Assembly (NCBI GenBank): GCA_964627805.1
Contig: CAZVLA010000005.1
Coordinates: 1-5,493 of the forward strand
DNA: 5,493 nt
Source of the DNA: CAZAMI01 sp964627805
GTDB lineage: Archaea; Thermoproteota; Thermoprotei_A; Sulfolobales; NBVN01
Reading direction: 5' to 3'
The notes below the pieces were generated by a model that saw nothing but the letters and a program-made list of their open reading frames with translations, made no database searches and was not told where the DNA came from. A program made the position numbers and the translations under genes. Below are positions 1-4,343 of this stretch, piece by piece (the stretch's first letter is position 1; the number at the start of each line of letters is the position of its first letter).

Positions 1-129
1 GACCTTACCAACAGCATTCCTCAAGCGGACCCTAATAACGCCCACGGGTTTCAAGTCGATGTACCTCCTCAGGACCCCCTCGACCTCATCCGGATGCAGC
101 AAGACGTGGAAGATCTTGACCAACAACAC
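1..129 (-). CDS. Host hypothetical protein, N-terminal part, cut by left edge
   Basis: An open frame of 43 codons runs from a GTG at 129 off the left edge. It reads MLLVKIFHVLLHPDEVEGVL, followed by RRYIDLKPVGVIRVRLRNAV and GKV. The mix of hydrophobic strand-like and charged segments looks coding. I do not recognise the family. A GAGGGGG stretch lies directly ahead of the start, and TTG codons at 126 and 123 are alternative starts. A TATA-like box centred near 156 is about 27 bp upstream, so the transcript would be nearly leaderless. The gene lies on the chromosomal side of the tRNA attachment site, so it should be a resident host gene. It diverges from the tRNA. Confidence 0.6.
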   Translation of the reverse strand, partial: MLLVKIFHVLLHPDEVEGVLRRYIDLKPVGVIRVRLRNAVGKV

Positions 130-151
130 CCCCTCTCTAACGATGCAAGAC

Positions 152-162
152 TTATTAATTGG
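152..162. promoter_or_regulatory. Symmetric TATA-like box shared by tRNA-Leu and the divergent host gene
   Basis: The sequence TTATTAATTGG contains the palindrome ATTAAT at 154-159, centred at 156.5. That centre is about 27 bp from the tRNA 5' end at 183 and about 27 bp from the GTG at 129. Archaeal TATA boxes lie about 26 bp ahead of the start site, so one box could serve both directions. Its function is inferred from spacing only. Confidence 0.5.
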
Positions 163-168
163 TTTCCC

Positions 169-450
169 TTACCAGCATTTGGGCGGGGGTGCCCGAGCCA
201 GGTCAAAGGGGTCGGGCTTAGGCCCCGATGGCGTAGGCCTGCGTGGGTTCAAATCCCACCCCCCGCACCACAGAAGCTTCTTAATCGCTTCCTCAACCCT
301 CATCTTCAGTAGCGCCTTCCTCTTCCCGTTACCTAGGTATTCCTCTATTATGAGGTAGCGGTACTTCTTACCATTAACCTTCACGGTCTTTATGTAGAGG
401 TACAAACTTGCAGTCCCTTCTTGATAGCTAATCAATCCACTTGAATTCAA
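169..450 (-). CDS. SSV-type integrase, N-terminal fragment int(N), disrupted by integration
   Basis: This is the N-terminal piece of a tyrosine recombinase of the SSV1 integrase type. Residues 15-60 (LYLYIKTVKVNGKKYRYLII and on to EEAIKKLL) resemble the SSV1 integrase N-terminus in layout, with a beta-rich segment followed by a helix. Residues 61 to about 89 are the antisense reading of tRNA-Leu, giving GGWDLNPRR, the counterpart of the PPGFEPGT segment of SSV1 integrase. Residues after about 89 come from chromosomal sequence and are not native. The catalytic Arg, His and Tyr lie in the missing C-terminal part, so this fragment is inactive until excision restores the gene. The TTG start at 450 has GGTGAG just upstream. 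No earlier in-frame start is available before a stop. Confidence 0.82.
   Translation of the reverse strand: MNSSGLISYQEGTASLYLYIKTVKVNGKKYRYLIIEEYLGNGKRKALLKMRVEEAIKKLLWCGGWDLNPRRPTPSGPKPDPFDLARAPPPKCW
183..270 (+). tRNA. tRNA-Leu, anticodon TAG, CCA encoded, no intron
   Basis: The cloverleaf folds by hand. The acceptor stem GCGGGGG (183-189) pairs with CCCCCGC (260-266), followed by discriminator A267 and an encoded CCA. The D arm has a 3-bp CCC/GGG stem. The anticodon stem TCGGG (212-216) pairs with CCCGA (224-228), with loop 217-223 and anticodon TAG at 219-221. The long variable arm with a GGC/GCC stem (230-239) marks a class II tRNA. The T stem GTGGG (243-247) pairs with CCCAC (255-259) around TTCAAAT. 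No intron is present. The gene remains intact although an element is integrated in it, because the element supplies an identical 3' part. Confidence 0.96.
219..270. other. Attachment site (attL) in the tRNA-Leu 3' half, approximate limits
   Basis: The integrase N-terminal reading frame enters the tRNA from its 3' end and continues antisense through it. This is the arrangement of SSV-type elements, whose attP lies inside the integrase gene and matches the tRNA 3' half. In SSV1 the shared sequence covers roughly the anticodon to the 3' end, so I mark that interval here. The exact crossover cannot be fixed without the right junction, which is outside the window. Confidence 0.7.
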
Positions 451-465
451 ACCCTCACCCCCATC

Positions 466-510
466 ACGACTGCAATATAGGTATTACAAAACGACTGCAA
501 ACTTGCAGTC
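466..510. promoter_or_regulatory. Integrase promoter with repeated GACTGCAA sites
   Basis: The motif GACTGCAA occurs at 468-475 and 493-500. Its reverse complement TTGCAGTC occurs at 503-510 and again at 408-415 inside int. The pair at 493-510 forms an inverted repeat with a 2-nt spacer. A TATA-like box near 473-482 (minus strand, CCTATATTG) lies about 26 bp ahead of the TTG start at 450. One site therefore overlaps the TATA edge and the inverted repeat lies just upstream. They could be operator sites for an integrase regulator or arm-type sites bound by the integrase. The rest of the 451-566 gap has no supported gene. Confidence 0.55.
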
Positions 511-547
511 ACCCCAACTGCTGCAATTGCTACCTATCACCTTCCTA

Positions 548-578
548 CCTATATAGGTTATATAGGCTATATAGAGCT
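548..578. repeat. Short tandem TATATAGG-type repeat at the ATPase gene end
   Basis: Three imperfect units of about 10 bp follow each other: CTATATAGGT (549-558), TATATAGGC (559-567) and TATATAGAGC (568-577). The first lies in the perfect palindrome CCTATATAGG (548-557). The ATPase stop codon (567-569) falls inside the array. It could be an easily melted tract or chance sequence drift, and I see no function directly. Confidence 0.45.
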
Positions 579-1406
579 ATCTATACTCTGTAGTATCTTC
601 TTAACCCATCTATAGGCTGTAGAGCGTGGTATGCCTAGCTTCATTAGTTCCTTAACGACTTCGGCCCTATCCCTACCTTTCTCTATGAGTTCCTTAGCTA
701 GCCTAACTAAGTCGTCCTTACTCTTAATCTTTGAGGCCTCAACCTTCTCACGCCACCTCTCGTAGTAACGCCTTAAGGCCCTCATACGCTTCTCTTGGTA
801 AGCCTCATAGATTGGGTACTGAATCGGGTAGAAGTCATAGTATTCCTTCTTAATGTATTCTATGAAGTTAGGCAGCATCTTCAACCTATAGCCAGTAGCT
901 ATATTGAATACTGGCTTCAAGCCGAACTTCCTAGCTGTACCCACTAATGCCTCATAGCCTTCCTCACCAAGGTACTTAACTATGGTGTCTCTGAAGGCAG
1001 GCATTACTCTAACCCTGAAGAAGCACTTCCTAATTATCTGCTTAGGTAATTCCTCGGAAGGCGTAGTGAATATGACGCCCGCAGCCACACTTCTTATTAA
1101 GTTGAAGAATTCCATGAATGCTACCTTCCCCTCTTCCCACCAAGTTAGGCGGTCTAACCATAAACCCGCATCATCCATTATGATGATTGGTAATCTCTCA
1201 CCTGACTCTATAGCCTTACCCATAACCCTAACAGCTTCCTCAGGCTCGAAGAACAGGTAATTAAGTACCTCAGACCAATTACCCAGTACGTCATAGGCAG
1301 TCCATAGGGCGTATGAGGTCTTACCATGACCGAACTCGCCAAAGACGTAGGCAGTAATTACTGCGTCAGTCCTCAAAGCCTTCCTTATCAGTCCCGCTAA
1401 TTCCAA
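567..1406 (-). CDS. P-loop ATPase with C-terminal helix-turn-helix, possible replication or DNA-handling protein
   Basis: This 279-aa protein has a Walker A motif, GEFGHGKT (residues 23-30), and a Walker B motif, LPIIIMDDAG (72-81). IFTT (112-115) is in the place of a sensor-1 strand, and the Arg-rich stretch RKCFFRVRV (126-134) could hold a sensor or finger residue. Residues 200-230 are Arg/Lys-rich and probably helical. Residues 231-272 look like a helix-turn-helix (VVKELMKLGIPRSTAYRWVK). The layout resembles the small DnaA-like ATPases of fuselloviruses such as SSV1 B251, but that link is from memory and unverified. The TTG start at 1406 has GGTGG about 7 nt upstream and keeps the N-terminal helix LAGLIRKALR. 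A TTG at 1376 is a weaker alternative. The gene overlaps the one upstream by 41 nt, the last of four coupled genes. A plasmid partition or virus packaging ATPase is not excluded. Confidence 0.8.
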   Translation of the reverse strand: MELAGLIRKALRTDAVITAYVFGEFGHGKTSYALWTAYDVLGNWSEVLNYLFFEPEEAVRVMGKAIESGERLPIIIMDDAGLWLDRLTWWEEGKVAFMEFFNLIRSVAAGVIFTTPSEELPKQIIRKCFFRVRVMPAFRDTIVKYLGEEGYEALVGTARKFGLKPVFNIATGYRLKMLPNFIEYIKKEYYDFYPIQYPIYEAYQEKRMRALRRYYERWREKVEASKIKSKDDLVRLAKELIEKGRDRAEVVKELMKLGIPRSTAYRWVKKILQSIDSSI

Positions 1407-1743
1407 CAGCCCCCACCTTAATCCCTCTATCAGTCTTGAATAGAAGGCCCAACTCGTTCAGCTTACTAATTAATTCCTCAACTATGGTTTGAAGGGCCTT
1501 AACACCTTCCCTATACCTGTGCTTCCTAATTAGTTCCTCAACCCTCTCTAAGTCGGGCCTATACCCTATCACAGGCGCTACTAGATTAACTAGGGATGTC
1601 ACGGCCGAGAAGTACCTATTCACCTGAGCCTCTAGGTCAGGTCTGAATGGTGGCCAAGTAATCTTAGCTCTAGCGTTATAGACATCAATTAGTGCGTGGT
1701 TAATGACGTAAACAAAGTCTATATTTTCCTTAATCTCACTCAT
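1366..1743 (-). CDS. Small helical protein of unknown function, tandem paralogue A
   Basis: This 125-aa, mostly helical protein has no recognised family. Residues 43-59 (RYFSAVTSLVNLVAPVI) and 68-74 (VEELIRK) match RYYSSIVALINAASPYL and VEELLRK at similar positions in the neighbouring gene (1740-2057). I infer that the two arose by tandem duplication. The ATG at 1743 overlaps the stop of that gene in an ATGA, typical of translational coupling. The 3' end overlaps the ATPase start by 41 nt. The C-terminal tail, residues 105-125, is Gly-rich and encodes the overlap. A role as partner of the ATPase is a guess from the operon only. Confidence 0.75.
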   Translation of the reverse strand: MSEIKENIDFVYVINHALIDVYNARAKITWPPFRPDLEAQVNRYFSAVTSLVNLVAPVIGYRPDLERVEELIRKHRYREGVKALQTIVEELISKLNELGLLFKTDRGIKVGAVGISGTDKEGFED

Positions 1744-2057
1744 CTAATCACTTCCTTAACCTCATTAATGACTTCCCTAAACACCTCATCAAGAACCCTA
1801 GCAGCACCACCTAGGTTAGTCTCATCCTCACCACCAAAGACTTCCCAAGCCTTACCAGCCTTTCTAAGTAGCTCTTCAACATTGCTTAAGTATGGTGAGG
1901 CAGCATTAATTAATGCTACAATACTTGAGTAGTACCTACTAAGCATTTTGATAGCATCCCCGTGATACCCTACGTAGATGATGCTGCACCTAGCATCTAC
2001 CGCCTTAGCTAGCGCGTAGAGGATTAATTCCTTATGACTCTTAAGAACCTCACTCAT
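1740..2057 (-). CDS. Small helical protein of unknown function, tandem paralogue B
   Basis: From the ATG at 2057 this gene encodes 105 residues beginning MSEVLKSHKELILYALAKAV. I prefer this start over upstream in-frame codons because GGTGAGG lies just ahead of it and the start overlaps the upstream stop by only 8 nt (ATGAGTGA). An upstream start at 2099 would overlap the previous gene by 50 nt. Both this protein and its neighbour begin MSE. They share the RY(F/Y)S..(V/I).L(V/I)N....P block and VEEL(I/L)RK. Residues 76-85 (GGEDETNLGG) form an acidic, Gly-rich loop that the paralogue lacks. No function is recognised. Confidence 0.72.
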   Translation of the reverse strand: MSEVLKSHKELILYALAKAVDARCSIIYVGYHGDAIKMLSRYYSSIVALINAASPYLSNVEELLRKAGKAWEVFGGEDETNLGGAARVLDEVFREVINEVKEVIR

Positions 2058-2382
2058 ACCCCTCACCACCCTCACCTTCCTCAACAAGTATTTCCTCAAG
2101 AGATGCTAGCAGCCTAGGGTTCCTTGAGATACAGGCAGCTATCCTAGCCTTAAGAGGTGGTGTTAACTCGAAGGGCTTACCAAGAAGGTAGTTAATGCTA
2201 GCCACCAACTCTAACTCACCAGCTATACCGCATTCCTGAAGATAGGGCAGAATCCTAGCCCACTTACCACCTAAGGACTTCTCTAGAGCATCAAGAAGCT
2301 TATCCACAGAACCCCTGCCGAGTAACGCACCATACCTTAATTCTTTACTCAAAGTACCACCTGAGACCTTAAGCGGCACCAT
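2050..2382 (-). CDS. Small hypothetical protein, first gene of the ATPase operon
   Basis: A protein of about 110 aa starts MVPLKVSGGTLSKELRYGAL from the ATG at 2382. A TTG at 2388 would add two residues. No strong ribosome binding site is seen and a T-rich tract precedes the start. The protein is predicted mostly helical, with a Pro/Arg-containing middle (residues 70-90) and a Glu/Gly-rich tail (GEGGEGYE). That tail contains the ribosome binding site of the next gene. I do not recognise a family. It is the promoter-proximal gene of four overlapping genes ending with the ATPase. Confidence 0.65.
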   Translation of the reverse strand: MVPLKVSGGTLSKELRYGALLGRGSVDKLLDALEKSLGGKWARILPYLQECGIAGELELVASINYLLGKPFELTPPLKARIAACISRNPRLLASLEEILVEEGEGGEGYE

Positions 2383-2384
2383 AG

Positions 2385-2456
2385 CCAAAAAACACTAACC
2401 CCAACTTCGAGACAGAAGTGAGACTAGAAACAATCAAAAACTAAGAGGTTATACAT
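2385..2456 (-). promoter_or_regulatory. Likely promoter region of the ATPase operon with one CTAGAAAC site
   Basis: This gap lies between the winged-helix gene stop and the first gene of the ATPase operon. Two TATA-like candidates read on the minus strand: TGTATAAC near 2449-2456 and TTTTTGATT near 2432-2440. The half-site CTAGAAAC (2424-2431) is identical to those at 3795 and 3805. A small hairpin, ACTTC/GAAGT (2404-2408 with 2415-2419), and a T6 tract (2387-2392) lie in the presumed leader. The T5 tract at 2436-2440 could instead help end the upstream transcript. Confidence 0.4.
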
Positions 2457-3221
2457 CTAGCCAATCGTACGTACCCCTGAGATTCCCACTTTCTTAGCAG
2501 TATAAATTAAGTGCTTAAGAAATGATTCAAGCCTCTCTACTTGCTGTAGACAGTCATAGCACCTCTGTGTATCTGGGTCTCTCTTAATCTGCTTTAGTTC
2601 ATGAAGTAGCTCTTCAATATGAGCGTCCTCTATGAGGTACTTAATGAATTCTTTCTGGGCTTGCTTTCTAGCATCACGCAATGTGTTAAGGAATACTTCC
2701 GTGTCAATACTATCGGTTACTAAGCGTAGTAGATGGCTGAGGTTATGCATGAGTATATTTACTGACATTCTCAATACTTCCTCATTATACCTAGACAAAA
2801 TGAGAAGCTCGAGCACTCTTAGCATGAAGTCTGCCATGACTGTCCATACGAAATTAACTATAAGAGCGCTCACAAATTTATCCCTATCACCACGTAGCTC
2901 AAATCTTACGCAGAAGTAGCCTGCGAGATTAATCATGCCCTGTATAAAGTTGTAAAGCTGAACTATAGAACCGTACAGATACCCTAACTCTGTGAGCACT
3001 ATTTCCTTCCTCTTACCATGCTCAACAAGCTTTATCATTCCTAGATGCTCTAATTCCCTAAGCTTGCTAAGTAGCCATTCCTTCTTTGGACGCTTAAACT
3101 CATTCCATAAGGACTCAATACACAACTTCCTTCCATGTATATGATGCGTAAATAACGCATACATAATCCTGTCTTTAGGCTCAGGAAATACGTTCTTAGT
3201 CCAAGATAAATCATTATCCAC
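2457..3221 (-). CDS. Winged-helix DNA-binding protein, probable regulator with long helical C-terminal region
   Basis: The 254-aa protein has a winged-helix-like N-terminus. Helices fall at residues 16-25, 34-40 and 47-61 (KKEWLLSKLRELEHLGMI), followed by a wing, KLVEHGKRKEIVLTELG (64-80). Residues 84-247 are almost entirely helical and probably serve for dimerisation or sensing. A CYDC pair (221-224) could bind metal or form a disulfide. The GTG start at 3221 lies 6 bp inside a 25-bp palindrome that spans the predicted start of transcription, so self-repression is likely. No exact family is recognised. It diverges from a 50-aa AbrB-like gene. Confidence 0.75.
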   Translation of the reverse strand: MDNDLSWTKNVFPEPKDRIMYALFTHHIHGRKLCIESLWNEFKRPKKEWLLSKLRELEHLGMIKLVEHGKRKEIVLTELGYLYGSIVQLYNFIQGMINLAGYFCVRFELRGDRDKFVSALIVNFVWTVMADFMLRVLELLILSRYNEEVLRMSVNILMHNLSHLLRLVTDSIDTEVFLNTLRDARKQAQKEFIKYLIEDAHIEELLHELKQIKRDPDTQRCYDCLQQVERLESFLKHLIYTAKKVGISGVRTIG

Positions 3222-3227
3222 ATTCCC

Positions 3228-3252
3228 TACCGAGGTATGCTATACCTCGGTA
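3228..3252. promoter_or_regulatory. 25-bp operator palindrome ahead of the winged-helix gene
   Basis: The arms TACCGAGGTAT (3228-3238) and ATACCTCGGTA (3242-3252) are perfect inverted repeats around a 3-nt GCT. The site lies between the TATA-like box near 3258 and the GTG at 3221, over the expected start of transcription near 3232. A bound dimer would block that promoter. The likely binder is the winged-helix protein itself or the divergent AbrB-like protein. Confidence 0.72.
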
Positions 3253-3266
3253 ATAATTTAAAAACC
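3253..3266. promoter_or_regulatory. AT-rich core of divergent promoters
   Basis: The tract ATAATTTAAAAACC contains TTTAAA, which reads as a TATA box on both strands. To the left it is placed for a start near 3232 in the palindrome, and to the right for one near 3286, 10 nt ahead of the GTG at 3296. This would couple the two divergent regulator genes. Confidence 0.5.
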
Positions 3267-3295
3267 CAAACTATGGGCTTCACGGCGATGTCATA

Positions 3296-3448
3296 GTGAG
3301 TAGGGTGTTACGTGTAAGTGATGTTATCGAGGTTGGTCCTAGGCGTGTTACTAGGATTGGCGGTAGGGCTGCTGTTTATCTTGGTAAGAAGTTGAACCGC
3401 CTCATAGGTAAGGACGTAATAGTAATCGTCAAGGTGATTGAATCATGA
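3296..3448 (+). CDS. 50-aa AbrB-like DNA-binding protein
   Basis: The protein begins MSRVLRVSDVIEVGPRRVTR and continues with IGGRAAVYLGKKLNRLIGKD and VIVIVKVIES. The pattern of strand, RVTRIGG turn, short helix (LGKKLNRLIGK) and final strand fits the swapped-hairpin AbrB/SpoVT fold common in crenarchaeal genomes and elements. Such proteins bind DNA as dimers. The GTG start at 3296 has no good ribosome binding site. With a TATA centred near 3259 the leader would be about 10 nt. It diverges from the winged-helix gene across the operator region and may take part in its control. Confidence 0.68.
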   Translation: MSRVLRVSDVIEVGPRRVTRIGGRAAVYLGKKLNRLIGKDVIVIVKVIES

Positions 3449-3521
3449 AAAAGAGTTGATTAAGGGGTGGTTGGTGTGGCTGCCCCTGCCCGAGTCCCAT
3501 GTAGTGAGTTACTTAACAACC

Positions 3522-3527
3522 AAAAAA
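3522..3527 (-). terminator. T6 tract just after the 61-aa AbrB-like gene
   Basis: On the minus strand a run of six T (GCGTTTTTTGG) begins 3 nt after the stop codon at 3530-3532. Oligo-T tracts end transcription in archaea. The 3449-3529 gap between the two convergent small genes otherwise shows only a weak AGGGG/CCCCT inverted pair and no gene. Confidence 0.45.
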
Positions 3528-3529
3528 CG

Positions 3530-3715
3530 CTAGGGCTTATAGTAGATGAGTACCTTCCTCTTAGAGCCGTTAACCTCGAGTTCCATGACCCTAGCAATGA
3601 GTCTATCACCCTTAACCCAACCAAGCTCTCTAACGAAATCCTTAGGAACCGTGAGGGTGTAGTGCTCAGTATTCCTAACCTTCCTAGACTGAAGCTTAAC
3701 AACCTCAACACTCAA
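3530..3715 (-). CDS. 61-aa AbrB/SpoVT-family transcription regulator
   Basis: Residues 11-45 (RKVRNTEHYTLTVPKDFVRE, then LGWVKGDRLIARVME) show the classic AbrB/SpoVT signature. That signature is a strand, a T-(L/V)-P-K turn, a helix with a (V/L)RELGW-type segment and G-D-x-(L/V). The length suits a single-domain homodimer. The TTG start at 3715 has GGTGGT at 3721-3726, five nt upstream. A TATA-like ATTAAAAA tract at 3748-3755 lies about 36 bp from the start codon. Its promoter region holds many CTAGAAA sites, so it may regulate itself and the divergent operon. Convergent with the 50-aa gene. Confidence 0.82.
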   Translation of the reverse strand: MSVEVVKLQSRKVRNTEHYTLTVPKDFVRELGWVKGDRLIARVMELEVNGSKRKVLIYYKP

Positions 3716-3720
3716 GCAGT

Positions 3721-3755
3721 ACCACCGATTACTCTAGAGCTTTCTAGATTAAAAA
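3721..3755 (-). promoter_or_regulatory. Promoter and ribosome binding site of the 61-aa regulator
   Basis: On the minus strand TTTTTAAT (3748-3755) is a TATA-like box that predicts a start near 3725. GGTGGT (3721-3726) is five nt ahead of the TTG at 3715 and supports that start. TTTCTAGA (3741-3748) touches the box and may be another operator half-site in reversed orientation. Confidence 0.5.
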
Positions 3756-3763
3756 CACAGACA

Positions 3764-3812
3764 CTAGAAATTGATAGAAACGTTTATAAGGTTTCTAGAA
3801 ACTACTAGAAAC
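3764..3812. promoter_or_regulatory. Helically phased CTAGAAA operator array with 12-bp palindrome
   Basis: Half-sites in the same orientation begin at 3764 (CTAGAAA), 3774 (ATAGAAAC), 3795 (CTAGAAAC) and 3805 (CTAGAAAC). The steps are 10, 21 and 10 bp, placing all four on one face of the helix. GTTTCTAGAAAC (3791-3802) is a perfect palindrome containing the third site. The TATA-like box sits in the 3783-3790 gap where a fifth site would fall. The array therefore surrounds the rightward promoter and lies just upstream of the leftward one. Confidence 0.65.
3783..3791 (+). promoter_or_regulatory. TATA box of the rightward operon
   Basis: TTTATAAGG is a good archaeal TATA box and predicts a start near 3813. 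That is 14 nt ahead of the ATG at 3827, with GAGGTGA (3813-3819) as ribosome binding site in between. The palindrome at 3791-3802 lies between the box and the start, a position suited to repression. Confidence 0.6.
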
Positions 3813-3826
3813 GAGGTGAGACAGGT

Positions 3827-3970
3827 ATGGTGTGTAGGGCTTTGGTTGTGGTGCTGCTTGAGAGGATTGAGGGTGAGATGAAGCATCCTGAGGATAGGGA
3901 AGTGGTTAGGAAGTACCTAGAGAAGGTTAAGAAGAGTGCTTGGTCTGAGGTAGCTAAAGAGCTTCTGTAG
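3827..3970 (+). CDS. 47-aa hypothetical protein, first gene of the nuclease operon
   Basis: The frame encodes MVCRALVVVLLERIEGEMKH, then PEDREVVRKYLEKVKKSAWS and EVAKELL. GAGGTGA lies 7 nt upstream, which supports the start well. The N-terminal VVVLLE stretch is hydrophobic, and the rest is charged and probably forms two helices. There is no recognised domain. It ends one base ahead of the next gene's first ATG, so it is part of the rightward operon. A small partner or regulator protein is possible but unproven. Confidence 0.65.
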   Translation: MVCRALVVVLLERIEGEMKHPEDREVVRKYLEKVKKSAWSEVAKELL

Positions 3971-3971
3971 G

Positions 3972-4343
3972 ATGGTAAGTATGACTTACGTAACTAAATT
4001 AGAGCGTGTTTTTAGTTCTAAGCCCCTTGAGTCCCTTCATACTCTCTACTTTCTTGTTTCAGTTAAGGGGGCTTACCTAAAGGCTAGGGATGCTGTCAGG
4101 GTGTTGGGGGTTAGTGACCACGGCGTAGTAACCTATCTAGGCGTACTGCTTAATGCCTTAGCTAAGGCTGGCCTTGCTAAGAGATTCAACAACTCTAGAC
4201 CTAGGCGGTACCGCATCAAGGACTGGGTAGTCGAGAGGATTAGGGCTTACGGCCTCAAGTGCTTCCTAGGCCTTCCCTGCCCCCACGTGAGCAGCTGCCC
4301 CATAAGGGAAGCCCTGAAGGGGGTGGTGAGTCATGAGGGTTGA
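3972..4343 (+). CDS. Winged-helix protein with C-terminal Cys/His cluster
   Basis: This 123-aa protein has a helix-turn-helix core at residues 35-72 (LKARDAVRVLGVSDHGVVTY, then a recognition-type helix LLNALAKAGLAKRF). A short wing follows, NSRPRRYRIKDW (74-85). The C-terminus holds C97, C103, H105 and C109 (CFLGLPCPHVSSC), which could bind zinc or an iron-sulfur cluster. The ATG at 3972 is one base after the previous stop. An ATG at 3981 is equally possible, since neither has a clear binding site. Its end overlaps the Cas4-like gene by 11 nt, implying coupled translation. It may recognise DNA for the nuclease or control the operon; this is inference. Confidence 0.72.
   Translation: MVSMTYVTKLERVFSSKPLESLHTLYFLVSVKGAYLKARDAVRVLGVSDHGVVTYLGVLLNALAKAGLAKRFNNSRPRRYRIKDWVVERIRAYGLKCFLGLPCPHVSSCPIREALKGVVSHEG

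Noticed and set aside
59..358. Rightward open frames through the host flank, the tRNA and the integrase start region
   Set aside because: They run over a clear tRNA and antisense to the integrase fragment, with no ribosome binding site or protein-like composition.
451..537. Very short minus-strand frames (about 18-21 codons) between the ATPase and integrase genes, one ending at the integrase TTG
   Set aside because: They are too short, consist largely of the repeated GACTGCAA sites, and have no independent support.
982..1260. 92-codon rightward frame inside the ATPase gene
   Set aside because: It is antisense to the conserved Walker B and sensor region and is not protein-like.
1696..1932. 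78-codon rightward frame, Ser/Thr/Leu-rich
   Set aside because: It is a shadow of the two paralogous minus-strand genes, and its composition reflects their antisense.
2058..2099. Upstream extension of the 105-aa protein to a start at 2099
   Set aside because: The Arg-rich extension would overlap the preceding gene by 50 nt. The ATG at 2057 has a good GGTGAGG site and a compact overlap.
2632..2919. 95-codon rightward frame inside the winged-helix gene
   Set aside because: It is antisense to a well-formed helical protein, with no start signals.
3449..3529. G/C-rich stretch after the 50-aa gene as a possible tRNA-like or C/D-box small RNA
   Set aside because: No cloverleaf folds, and no C and D box pair is present.
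3460..3808. Overlapping frames on both strands, including 113 codons rightward (3467-3808) and 83 codons leftward (3460-3711)
   Set aside because: Both overlap the 61-aa AbrB-family gene, which has a recognisable domain and ribosome binding site. The rightward frame also runs through the operator array and TATA box.
3741..3812. The CTAGAAA repeats as a CRISPR array or replication iterons
   Set aside because: The units are too short and close for CRISPR. Their position around two promoters favours operators, although an origin role is not excluded.
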